Positions 14,981 to 21,520 of a DNA stretch of 64,000 nt are shown one piece after another. The stretch comes from Gallionella straubiae. Lineage in GTDB: Bacteria > Pseudomonadota > Gammaproteobacteria > Burkholderiales > Gallionellaceae. The notes beneath the pieces are model-generated. The model searched no databases and was not told the origin of the DNA. It worked only from the letters and a program-made list of their open reading frames with translations. How positions within the stretch are numbered: position 1 is the first letter of the stretch; every line of letters starts with the position of its first letter. Location of the stretch: positions 1,302,001-1,366,000 of the forward strand of contig NZ_CP194331.1 in NCBI RefSeq assembly GCF_051257895.1, read 5' to 3'. Both the position numbers and the translations under genes were made by a program.

Positions 14981-16399
14981 TTGAATGACAACGATTTAAA
15001 CAAACGGGTAAATACTAATGTTCCAGCTTATACGGCAGCCACAGCCAGAATATTCGGCGTTTTTGCCATCTACTTTACGTTGGGAGTAAGCACGGTGCAT
15101 GCGTCTCGGGGCTTTGTGGAGTTTGTGTCGTTGCTCAGATCTGCGACCACATCATCAGACGTCCGGAACGCGTGGAACGTTTTGGATGCACCGCATGACT
15201 CGTTACGAGTAGTCACCGTGCTTTCTGACTATTCAAAAAACGTAACATTTCCAGGGATTGAGATTCGCAATTTGTCCGGCAAGCGAATAGTCACGCCGTA
15301 TTTCTTAGGAGATTCACTTTATTTCAGCAGCCGAAAGATCATTGCACAAACCATCGTAGACGGCGAAATAAAGATTCCCCTCGATGGTTCAATAATGTTG
15401 GACACAAACATTGCGAGCTATATATCGACATATGTTTACCGCCGATCTTTCGGGAATAATCAAGCGGAGATCGTTAATGTCATACATCAACTTCTCGAAA
15501 ATAATCCGAATTATGACTATCTCTACTACCTCGTGGAGAACTCAAAAAAACTAATTGACAGGTATGACTTCGACGACGCACCCGATGTCGATCAACTATG
15601 GTCAGACTTGGATATCGGATTCAAAGATAATCTCATTGCCCTTAGGCTGTTCTTAAGTATTGACAATAAAAGATATCGCGCCTGCAATAATGACAGCCCA
15701 ACTATATCCACTACGGAAGCAGAAGATGTAGCTAAACGCTTCACTCATGACTTCTATTTTGGGGCAGAAGGCGCGTCAAATTTTGTAGAAATTAAGAAGC
15801 GTCTTACGCTAGCCAGAATCCTCCTGTACAAAATTGTTTCCATTCATTTTGGCTCAAATGAAGGCGTGAAGAAAAAGGCAACGAAGCTACTTACGTTCAT
15901 GATCGACAGGCTGAATACGTACTTCGATCGTGAGATGCAGATTGCTATTAAGTACTTTGAAGAGGGGAAGAAATTTTCGTTCTTCGAAAAGATTGATAAA
16001 GGAAAGCATATCTCTGCCAATTCCATCAGAACCAAAATTGGCAATATGGCATGGGACCTAATGATCCCGCGTTTCATCGAGTCATTGTCTGCTGTTGCCG
16101 GCAACGGGCGGTTCTTCATTCCTCATTATTTAACGTGGGACGAAGGTCTAAAAATGTCTTTGAACCTATATAAGGCAAAAGCATGCATCTTCGATGATGA
16201 AACTGGCCGGGTAGTCACAATATCCGAAGTGGATACAGAGCGCTTACTTCGCGAGACGGTTGGTGATGCTCTTACTGAGATGTATTTCAACGCTGAGACG
16301 GCTAGCAAGCGGTACAAAACCCCACCTCTGCCCGATTCCCAGTTAGTGGCAATACTTGCTGAGGTAGAGTCCGAGCTTTACTCAGTTGCTCATGCGTAG
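14981..16399 (+). CDS. Orphan cassette-like ORF, 472 codons, unknown function
   Basis: I do not recognise this protein. The frame opens at a TTG (14981) and has no ATG for more than 100 codons; TTG 15080 or a GTG such as 15095 are alternatives, so the start is uncertain. If the longest form is used, residues 23-41 (RIFGVFAIYFTLGVSTVHA) could be a signal peptide. The rest is soluble-looking, mixed helix and strand, rich in Asp, Glu and Lys. Base composition and codon use are far more AT-rich than the neighbours, which points to transfer. The TAG at 16397-16399 is followed after five bases by an attC recombination site, the usual position for the end of an integron gene cassette. Confidence 0.65.
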   Translation: MNDNDLNKRVNTNVPAYTAATARIFGVFAIYFTLGVSTVHASRGFVEFVSLLRSATTSSDVRNAWNVLDAPHDSLRVVTVLSDYSKNVTFPGIEIRNLSGKRIVTPYFLGDSLYFSSRKIIAQTIVDGEIKIPLDGSIMLDTNIASYISTYVYRRSFGNNQAEIVNVIHQLLENNPNYDYLYYLVENSKKLIDRYDFDDAPDVDQLWSDLDIGFKDNLIALRLFLSIDNKRYRACNNDSPTISTTEAEDVAKRFTHDFYFGAEGASNFVEIKKRLTLARILLYKIVSIHFGSNEGVKKKATKLLTFMIDRLNTYFDREMQIAIKYFEEGKKFSFFEKIDKGKHISANSIRTKIGNMAWDLMIPRFIESLSAVAGNGRFFIPHYLTWDEGLKMSLNLYKAKACIFDDETGRVVTISEVDTERLLRETVGDALTEMYFNAETASKRYKTPPLPDSQLVAILAEVESELYSVAHA

Positions 16400-16404
16400 C
16401 TCAC

Positions 16405-16474
16405 TCCCAACCCATCAATCCACCGGACGCTGCGCGATAAAGCCGCGCAGCGCCGGTGATTTAAAACGTTAGGC
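16405..16474 (+). other. attC: Integron attC recombination site (70 bp)
   Basis: The 70 bases begin with an imperfect inverse core TCCCAAC and end with the perfect core GTTAGGC (GTTRRRY). Between them lies an extended imperfect palindrome: CACCGG-A-CGCTGCGCG pairs with CGCGCAGCG-CCGGTG around a short loop, leaving one unpaired A on one arm. Single extrahelical bases of this kind are the strand-recognition feature of folded attC sites. It lies directly between the stop of one ORF and the start of the next, as in cassette arrays. No attI site or integrase gene is present in the window. Confidence 0.85.
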
Positions 16475-16484
16475 AATTACAGTA

Positions 16485-16787
16485 ATGTACACACTAAGAA
16501 AAAGACTGATCGCTAATGTTTGCTTAATCGCTAGCCTAGTATTGTTGTTTTCAACATTACGCGGGAAAAGCCAGTTGTTCATAGCCGTAGCACTAGTTAT
16601 ATTTTTCGTGCCTTGCGTAGTGGGCTATGCACTCTATCTGCTATCTCTAAAATGTCCAAAGTGCGGCAACACGTTCGGTGAAACTACGGTTTTTACTGAT
16701 TTGCCGTTCTTTAAGTCTTTGAAATTTGCACCACTACGGGTACCCCGCCATTGTTACAGTTGTGGGGCGAAAGCAACTTGGAACTAA
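16485..16787 (+). CDS. Small two-span membrane protein with zinc-ribbon tail
   Basis: A 100-residue protein of unknown function. Two hydrophobic segments (residues about 8-25 and 31-53) are followed by a soluble tail with two cysteine pairs, CPKCG and CYSCG, that should bind one zinc ion. The ATG at 16485 lies 10 bases after the attC core GTTAGGC, the short leader typical of cassette genes. No attC follows its stop: the TAA falls inside the first copy of a tandem AACTAATGGGGTCAG motif, so its own attC may have been lost. Base composition is AT-rich like the preceding ORF. Confidence 0.65.
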   Translation: MYTLRKRLIANVCLIASLVLLFSTLRGKSQLFIAVALVIFFVPCVVGYALYLLSLKCPKCGNTFGETTVFTDLPFFKSLKFAPLRVPRHCYSCGAKATWN

Positions 16788-16815
16788 TGGGGTCAGGGAA
16801 CTAATGGGGTCAGCA
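16780..16815. repeat. Tandem 17-base repeat (GGAACTAATGGGGTCAG x2)
   Basis: Two exact 17-base copies (GGAACTAATGGGGTCAG) stand head to tail at the end of the accessory segment, the first overlapping the stop of the zinc-ribbon gene. A closely similar motif (GAATTAACGGGGTCAG on the minus strand) lies just downstream of the kinase gene at about 27884-27899. I recall similar motifs in REP sequences linked to RAYT transposases, but no transposase is present here. Confidence 0.7.
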
Positions 16816-16830
16816 TCGCATTAAGTGAAT

Positions 16831-17061
16831 ACATGGCGAGCGATAGCTCGCCATGTTGCTTTTGGGTTTTGCTTTTCCTCCCCTGTGCGCCGCCGAGTAG
16901 CGGAAACTGGTCAGGGGATTTCGGCGAGGACTGTCTGAGCGCGTAGCGCGAGTTCCGCAGCCGCCTGACCAGTTGAGCAACGCAGGGAACCGCGCAGCGG
17001 CGGCAAACCGGGGGCGCCTTTTCTTCGGTTACCTTCTTTTGGCGACACAAAAGAAGGTGAC
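16831..17061. repeat. Non-coding repeat-rich stretch downstream of the cassette genes
   Basis: The gap between the zinc-ribbon gene and ribE holds no convincing gene. It contains a perfect 11-bp hairpin (ACATGGCGAGC / GCTCGCCATGT, 16831-16856) followed by T-rich sequence, which could end transcription of the cassette genes; a distant CTGGTCAGG / CCTGACCAG inverted pair; and a hairpin of about 14 bp at 17028-17061 (ACCTTCTTTTG / CAAAAGAAGGT). The open frame on the minus strand reads KVTEEKAPPVCRRCAVPCVA, a product I have seen as the translation of a widespread proteobacterial repeat rather than of a real gene. Confidence 0.6.
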
Positions 17062-17100
17062 TTGCTGCCGGGCAACCCCCGGCGGTTTTGATTTTAACGT

Positions 17101-17123
17101 GGTCGGGTTAAAACCCGACCTAC
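17101..17123. repeat. Palindromic repeat of the GTAGGTCGGG family (ribE 3' side)
   Basis: GGTCGGGTT and AACCCGACC form a short perfect palindrome ending two bases from the ribE stop codon. It is a single-hairpin relative of the elements at 12330-12420 and 58659-58713 and may act as a 3' stabilising or terminating hairpin for ribE. Confidence 0.7.
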
Positions 17124-17125
17124 AC

Positions 17126-17716
17126 CTACTCCGCCGTAATCATCCTCTCGACATACCGCGCGATCAGGTCGATCTCCAGATTCACCTTCGCCCCCGCCTT
17201 CAGCTCGTTCAGCGTCGTCGCGTCCAGCGTATGCGGGATCAGGTTCACCTCAAACTCCGTGCCCGCGACATGGTTCACGGTGAGGCTCACGCCGTTGATA
17301 GCGATGGAGCCCTTGGTCGCGATGTATTTCGCCAGAGCCTGCGGGGCACGCACCACCAGCCGCCAGCTCTCGCCGATGTCGTTGAACGCGACAACCTCGC
17401 CGACGCCATCCACATGGCCGCTCACCAGATGCCCGCCCAGCCGGTCCGACAGGCGCAAGGCCTTTTCCAGGTTGACATGGCCGCCCTGCCGCTCCAGCCC
17501 GATGGTGCAGTTCAGCGTCTCGCGCGACACGTCCACGGTGAAGGCGCGGCCGTCGTGCTCCACCACGGTGAGGCACACGCCATTCACCGCGATGCTGTCG
17601 CCGATCTGCACGTCCTCCATGCCGAGCGACTCGGTCGCGACACTCAGGCGCAGGCCGCCGTCGCGGTCTTTCACACTGGTGATGAGGCCCACATCGGCAA
17701 TGATTCCACTAAACAT
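17126..17716 (-). CDS. ribE: Riboflavin synthase, alpha chain
   Basis: A 196-residue riboflavin synthase that dismutates two 6,7-dimethyl-8-ribityllumazine molecules to riboflavin and 5-amino-6-ribitylaminouracil. It shows the two lumazine-binding repeats, starting with the invariant MFSGI and containing SIAVNGVCLTV in the first half and SIAINGVSLTV in the second. The ATG at 17716 is preceded by GAGGT; that ribosome-binding site lies inside one arm of a long inverted repeat shared with the end of ribD. ribE follows ribD and is separated from ribBX by the accessory segment. Confidence 0.96.
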   Translation of the reverse strand: MFSGIIADVGLITSVKDRDGGLRLSVATESLGMEDVQIGDSIAVNGVCLTVVEHDGRAFTVDVSRETLNCTIGLERQGGHVNLEKALRLSDRLGGHLVSGHVDGVGEVVAFNDIGESWRLVVRAPQALAKYIATKGSIAINGVSLTVNHVAGTEFEVNLIPHTLDATTLNELKAGAKVNLEIDLIARYVERMITAE

Positions 17717-17723
17717 TCGGATA

Positions 17724-17856
17724 CCTCTATAAAATTGTTTTGCGGGCAAATCGCGGCGTCGCGTGCTCGCTCATTCCTCGTCTATCCAACCTGATATGCC
17801 TCGTCATTCGCTGTGCGGCTCCTTGCGCTTCCTCCCGCAAAACAACTTTCTAGAGG
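17724..17856 (-). repeat. 133-base inverted-repeat element between ribD and ribE
   Basis: Two 23-base arms (17724-17746 and 17834-17856) match as an inverted repeat at 21 of 23 positions, enclosing 87 bases. In the mRNA the first arm overlaps the ribD stop codon and the second contains AGAGG, the ribE Shine-Dalgarno sequence. Folding would therefore hide the ribE ribosome-binding site. It may be an inserted miniature element or a regulatory structure. FMN-riboswitch conserved segments are not apparent in the loop. Confidence 0.75.
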
Positions 17857-18944
17857 CATCCTTCCACTCTTGCAGTAATTCGTAAATCATTTCCGACCTG
17901 CCGCACATCGCGCCACTTGAGGCCGATGCGCTGTTCGAGGCCGGTCAGTTCGCCGAGTTGCGCCATGCCGCGCGCCGCATCGCCCAGCAATTGCGGCGCG
18001 ACGTACAGCAGCAATTCATCCACCAGCCCGGCGCGCAGCAAGGCGCCGTTCAGGATGCGGCCCGCCTCCGCCAGCACCTCGTTGCAACCGCGTTGCGCGA
18101 GGTCGCGCAGCATGGCCGGCAAATCGACCTGCCCCCTGCCGTCCGGCATCGTTACCACGGTCGCACCCACCTGCTCCAGCGCGGCGCGCTTTTCCGCATC
18201 CCGTGCGGCGGTGTAAATCAGCACTCCGCCACCGTGCAGCACGCGCGCTGATAGCGGCATCTGCAACCCGCTGTCCAGCACCACCCGCAACGGCTGGCGT
18301 GCAGTTTCCGGTTCGCGCACGTTGAGCCGCGCATCGTCCGCGAGCACCGTGTTGATGCCGGTCAGCACCGCGCAGGAGCGCGCGCGCCAGCGCTGCACGT
18401 CCTGCCTCGCCGCCTCGCCGGTGATCCACTGGCTGGTGCCGTTGGCCAGCGCGGTGCGCCCGTCGAGGCTCATCGCGATCTTGCTGCGCAGCCACGGCGT
18501 GCCGCGCGTCATGCGCGCGAAGAAGCCGGTATTCAGTTCGCGCGCCTCGCTCTCCATGAGCCCGCATTCGACCGCGATGCCGGCCGCGCGCAGCTTCGCG
18601 ATGCCCTCGCCCGCCACCCTGTGGTTCGGGTCCTGCACCGCGACCGCCACGCGCGCCACGCCTGCCTCGACCAAGGCGCCGGCGCAGGGCGGCGTGCGGC
18701 CGTGGTGGCTGCATGGTTCCAGCGTGACATAGGCCGTCGCTCCGCGCGCCGCTTCGCCCGCTTCGCGCAGCGCATGCACCTCTGCATGCGGTTCGCCGGC
18801 GCGCTCGTGCCAGCCTGTGCCGACGATGTCGCCGTCCTTCACCAGCACGCAGCCGACGCGCGGATTCGGGCTGGTGGAATACAGGCCGCGCTCCGCGAGC
18901 CGCAGCGCCTGCGCCATCCATGCGCTGTCCTGTGCGGAGAACAT
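17850..18944 (-). CDS. ribD: Bifunctional riboflavin deaminase-reductase
   Basis: A 364-residue two-domain enzyme. The N-terminal cytidine-deaminase-like domain (1-145) has the zinc motifs HAEVHALREAG and EPCSHHGRTPPC; the C-terminal reductase domain carries SKIAMSLDGRTA, GINTVLADDARLNVR and EVLAEAGRILNGALL. It catalyses the second and third steps from GTP to riboflavin. The ATG at 18944 lies one base downstream of the nrdR stop, so nrdR-ribD are coupled. Its own stop falls within the inverted repeat in front of ribE. Confidence 0.97.
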   Translation of the reverse strand: MFSAQDSAWMAQALRLAERGLYSTSPNPRVGCVLVKDGDIVGTGWHERAGEPHAEVHALREAGEAARGATAYVTLEPCSHHGRTPPCAGALVEAGVARVAVAVQDPNHRVAGEGIAKLRAAGIAVECGLMESEARELNTGFFARMTRGTPWLRSKIAMSLDGRTALANGTSQWITGEAARQDVQRWRARSCAVLTGINTVLADDARLNVREPETARQPLRVVLDSGLQMPLSARVLHGGGVLIYTAARDAEKRAALEQVGATVVTMPDGRGQVDLPAMLRDLAQRGCNEVLAEAGRILNGALLRAGLVDELLLYVAPQLLGDAARGMAQLGELTGLEQRIGLKWRDVRQVGNDLRITARVEGCL

Positions 18945-18945
18945 G

Positions 18946-19440
18946 CTAGCCTGTCCGCTTCGCGGCGCGCCCCGTGCCCTTGCGCACCGGCGTCTTGCTC
19001 ACCGCCTCGACCTCCTCGGCGAAATCGCCGACATCCTGGAAGCTCTTGTACACCGAGGCGAAACGGATATAGGCGACCTTGTCGAGCTTGAGCAATTCCT
19101 TCATCACCATCTCGCCGATCTGGCGCGAGCCGACTTCACGCTCGCCCAGGGCGAAAACTTTCTGGATCACGTGATCGATCGCCGCATCCACCAGCTCGGT
19201 CGGCACCGGGCGCTTGTGCAGCGCGCGGCTAAAACTGGTGCGCAGCTTCGCCTCGTCGAATTCGCTGCGCATGCCGTTCTGCTTGACCACCTGCGGCATG
19301 CGCAGCTCCACCATCTCGTAAGTGGTGAAGCGCTTGTCGCACGACTGGCAACGGCGACGGCGGCGGATGCTGTCGCCCTCCTCGCTCTCGCGGGTGTCCA
19401 CCACCTGGGTGTTGTCACCTTTGCAGAATGGGCATTTCAT
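18946..19440 (-). CDS. nrdR: Transcriptional repressor NrdR
   Basis: A 164-residue ATP/dATP-sensing repressor of ribonucleotide reductase genes. It has the N-terminal zinc ribbon (MKCPFCKGD, then CQSCDKRFTTYE) and an ATP-cone domain (VVKQNGMRSEFDEAKL onward). The start at 19440 is fixed by the invariant MKCPFC; an upstream extension comes from the GTGAAAC heptamer repeats. No ribonucleotide reductase gene is in the window. It sits between glyA and ribD, a common betaproteobacterial order. Confidence 0.97.
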   Translation of the reverse strand: MKCPFCKGDNTQVVDTRESEEGDSIRRRRRCQSCDKRFTTYEMVELRMPQVVKQNGMRSEFDEAKLRTSFSRALHKRPVPTELVDAAIDHVIQKVFALGEREVGSRQIGEMVMKELLKLDKVAYIRFASVYKSFQDVGDFAEEVEAVSKTPVRKGTGRAAKRTG

Positions 19441-19443
19441 GGC

Positions 19444-19550
19444 GTGAAATGTGAAACGTGAAACGTGAAACGATGCATCCATTCTCCCGGCAGGGAGGAT
19501 CGCGCCTTAGGTGCGAGGTGGGCATCACCTTTCACTTTTCACCTTTCACG
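19444..19550. repeat. GTGAAAC heptamer repeats facing TTTCAC repeats (glyA-nrdR gap)
   Basis: Four tandem heptamers (GTGAAAT, then three GTGAAAC) at 19444-19471 face the inverted units TTTCACTTTTCACCTTTCAC at 19530-19549. The two blocks could pair in a hairpin with a loop of about 58 bases in the glyA-nrdR gap. No resemblance to the NrdR box was seen. Confidence 0.55.
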
Positions 19551-19553
19551 GCT

Positions 19554-20801
19554 TTAAGCGCCATACACCGGAAACTTTTCGCACAACTGCTTCACCTCGC
19601 CTGCCACGCGTGCGATCACCGCGTCGTCGTTCGGCGCTTCGAGCACATCGGCGATCAGGTGCGCGAGCTGCTCCGCTTCCAGTTCCTTGAAGCCGCGTGT
19701 GGTCATCGCCGGGCTGCCGATGCGGATGCCGCTGGTCACGAAGGGCTTCTGCGGGTCGTTGGGGATGGAGTTCTTGTTCACCGTGATATGCGCGCGTCCC
19801 AGCGCGGCCTCGGCATCCTTGCCGGTGATATTCTTGGGTTGCAGGTCCACGAGGAACAGGTGGCAGTCGGTGCGCCCGGACACGATGCGCAGGCCGCGCT
19901 CCTGCAGCACCTTGGCCATTACGCGCGCATTGTCCACCACCTGCTTCTGGTAGGCCTTGAATTCCTTGCCGGCCGCTTCCTTGAACGCCACCGCCTTCGC
20001 GGCGATCACGTGCATCAGAGGGCCGCCCTGGATGCCGGGGAAGATCGCCGAGTTCAGCACCTTCTCGAATTCCGCCTTGGCGAGGATCACGCCGCCGCGC
20101 GGGCCGCGCAGGGTCTTGTGGGTGGTGGTGGTGACGAAATCCGCGATGCCGACCGGGCTCGGGTACACGCCCGCCGCGATCAGCCCGGCGTAATGCGCCA
20201 TGTCCACGAACAGGTAGGCGCCGACGCTGTCGGCGATCGCGCGGAAGCGCTTCCAGTCGATCACCAGCGCGTAGGCCGAGGCGCCCGCGACGATCATCTT
20301 CGGCTTGTGCGCCAGGGCCAGTTGCTGCACCTGGTCGTAATCGATTTCCTCGTTTGCATCCAGGCCGTACTGGATCGCGTTATACAGCTTGCCGCTGGCA
20401 TTGACCGATGCGCCATGCGTCAGGTGCCCGCCATGCGCCAGCGACAGGCCGAGGATGGTGTCGCCGGGCTTGAGCACCGACATGTACACCCCCTGGTTCG
20501 CCTGCGAGCCGGAATTCGGCTGCACGTTGGCGTATTCCGCGCCGAACAGTTCCTTCACGCGGTCGATGGCCAGCTGCTCGGCGATATCCACGTACTCGCA
20601 GCCGCCGTAATAGCGCTTGCCCGGATAGCCCTCGGCATACTTGTTGGTCAGCTGGCTGCCCTGCGCCTCCATCACCGCCGGGCTGGTGTAGTTTTCCGAG
20701 GCGATCAGCTCGATGTGATCTTCCTGACGGCGGTTTTCGTTCTGGATCGCGTCCCACAGTTCAGGGTCGAAAGCGGCGATGGTATTTTTTCTGGAGAACA
20801 T
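19554..20801 (-). CDS. glyA: Serine hydroxymethyltransferase
   Basis: A 415-residue PLP enzyme that interconverts serine and glycine with tetrahydrofolate, the main source of one-carbon units. The PLP lysine is in TTTTHKTLRGPRGG; other family segments are IELIASENYTSPAVMEAQGS, YAEGYPGKRYYGGCE and NVQPNSGSQAN. The ATG at 20801 (MFSRKNTIAAFDPELW) is the conserved start. It heads the glyA-nrdR-ribD-ribE line. Confidence 0.98.
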   Translation of the reverse strand: MFSRKNTIAAFDPELWDAIQNENRRQEDHIELIASENYTSPAVMEAQGSQLTNKYAEGYPGKRYYGGCEYVDIAEQLAIDRVKELFGAEYANVQPNSGSQANQGVYMSVLKPGDTILGLSLAHGGHLTHGASVNASGKLYNAIQYGLDANEEIDYDQVQQLALAHKPKMIVAGASAYALVIDWKRFRAIADSVGAYLFVDMAHYAGLIAAGVYPSPVGIADFVTTTTHKTLRGPRGGVILAKAEFEKVLNSAIFPGIQGGPLMHVIAAKAVAFKEAAGKEFKAYQKQVVDNARVMAKVLQERGLRIVSGRTDCHLFLVDLQPKNITGKDAEAALGRAHITVNKNSIPNDPQKPFVTSGIRIGSPAMTTRGFKELEAEQLAHLIADVLEAPNDDAVIARVAGEVKQLCEKFPVYGA

Positions 20802-20882
20802 GGCGTTAATTCCTGAAATGATGAAAGCGGGAAAGGCGCGCATTCTACCATGCAGGCAGGGCGCAAACGCACCCTGCAGAGC

Positions 20883-21215
20883 TTACAGAATGACGAGATA
20901 GGTGGATTCCGGGCTATCCATCAGCAACCGGATATCTTCTGCCTTGTTGCGCAGAATCAACTCGATCTGCCTGGTGGTGCAGTTGCCGCGGCGAACCCAG
21001 ACAACCTTCGGGGGAGAGCCATACAACAGGCTCAACTCATGGAAATCGGAATCCTTGCTGACCAGGATGTAGCGGTGTTTCTTGGCATACTCCCACACCT
21101 CCCGATCCGATGCTGCACCCAAGCCGATCCTTGCGACATGTTCGGACTTCGGAAAAATATCCGCCAATCCCAAGACCAAGGAAGGCGCAAGATTTTCGTC
21201 GAACAGGAGTTTCAA
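20883..21215 (-). CDS. DUF5615 PIN-like toxin
   Basis: A 110-residue protein with the compact PIN-like fold of DUF5615: MKLLFDENLAPSL at the N-terminus, then LVSKDSDFHEL and VVWVRRGNCTTRQIE. The acidic residues (DEN, KDSDF) form the presumed nuclease site. It is encoded directly after, and overlapping by ATGA, a DUF433 antitoxin gene, the usual pairing. The pair lies between glyA and pmbA. Confidence 0.88.
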   Translation of the reverse strand: MKLLFDENLAPSLVLGLADIFPKSEHVARIGLGAASDREVWEYAKKHRYILVSKDSDFHELSLLYGSPPKVVWVRRGNCTTRQIELILRNKAEDIRLLMDSPESTYLVIL

Positions 21216-21436
21216 GCATTCACCGCAAGCTGGTGGTGCTCACGGTCGGCGGCATAGGCCAAGCAGGCCTGTATGTCCTCGGGCGTCAGATAGTCGAATT
21301 CGGCAAGAATTTCAGCAGGCGTCATTCCCGACGCAAGATAGTCCAGAACGTCATAAACCGTAATGCGCAGCCCGCGAATGCAAGGCTTCCCGCCACGTTT
21401 TCCGGGCTCTATGGTAATGCGCTCCTTGTAATTCAT
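21212..21436 (-). CDS. DUF433 family antitoxin
   Basis: A 74-residue protein of the DUF433 family with the helix-turn-helix-like signature GGKPCIRGLRITVYDVLDYLA and the MTPAEILAEFDYLTPEDIQA segment. It is the first gene of the pair, as expected for an antitoxin that represses the operon. The ATG at 21436 has GGAGG nine bases upstream. The stop overlaps the toxin start by four bases. Confidence 0.9.
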   Translation of the reverse strand: MNYKERITIEPGKRGGKPCIRGLRITVYDVLDYLASGMTPAEILAEFDYLTPEDIQACLAYAADREHHQLAVNA

Positions 21437-21520
21437 GCCAGCCTCCAGCAAAGTTGAACTGAATTATCCGGTTTTTGGGGAGAAAAAGGCAACCCGGCAT
21501 TATTTGAGGCAGGATTCACC

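Noticed and set aside
15018..15089. Short ATG-started frame (MFQLIRQPQPEYSAF...) at the start of the orphan cassette ORF
   Set aside because: It ends after 23 codons and overlaps the longer frame; it could reflect a frameshift at the true start but nothing else supports it.
16793..17050. 85-codon minus-strand ORF (MCRQKKVTEEKAPPVCRRCA...)
   Set aside because: It lies in a hairpin-rich repeat, has no ribosome-binding site, and matches a translation I know as an artefact of a widespread repeat.
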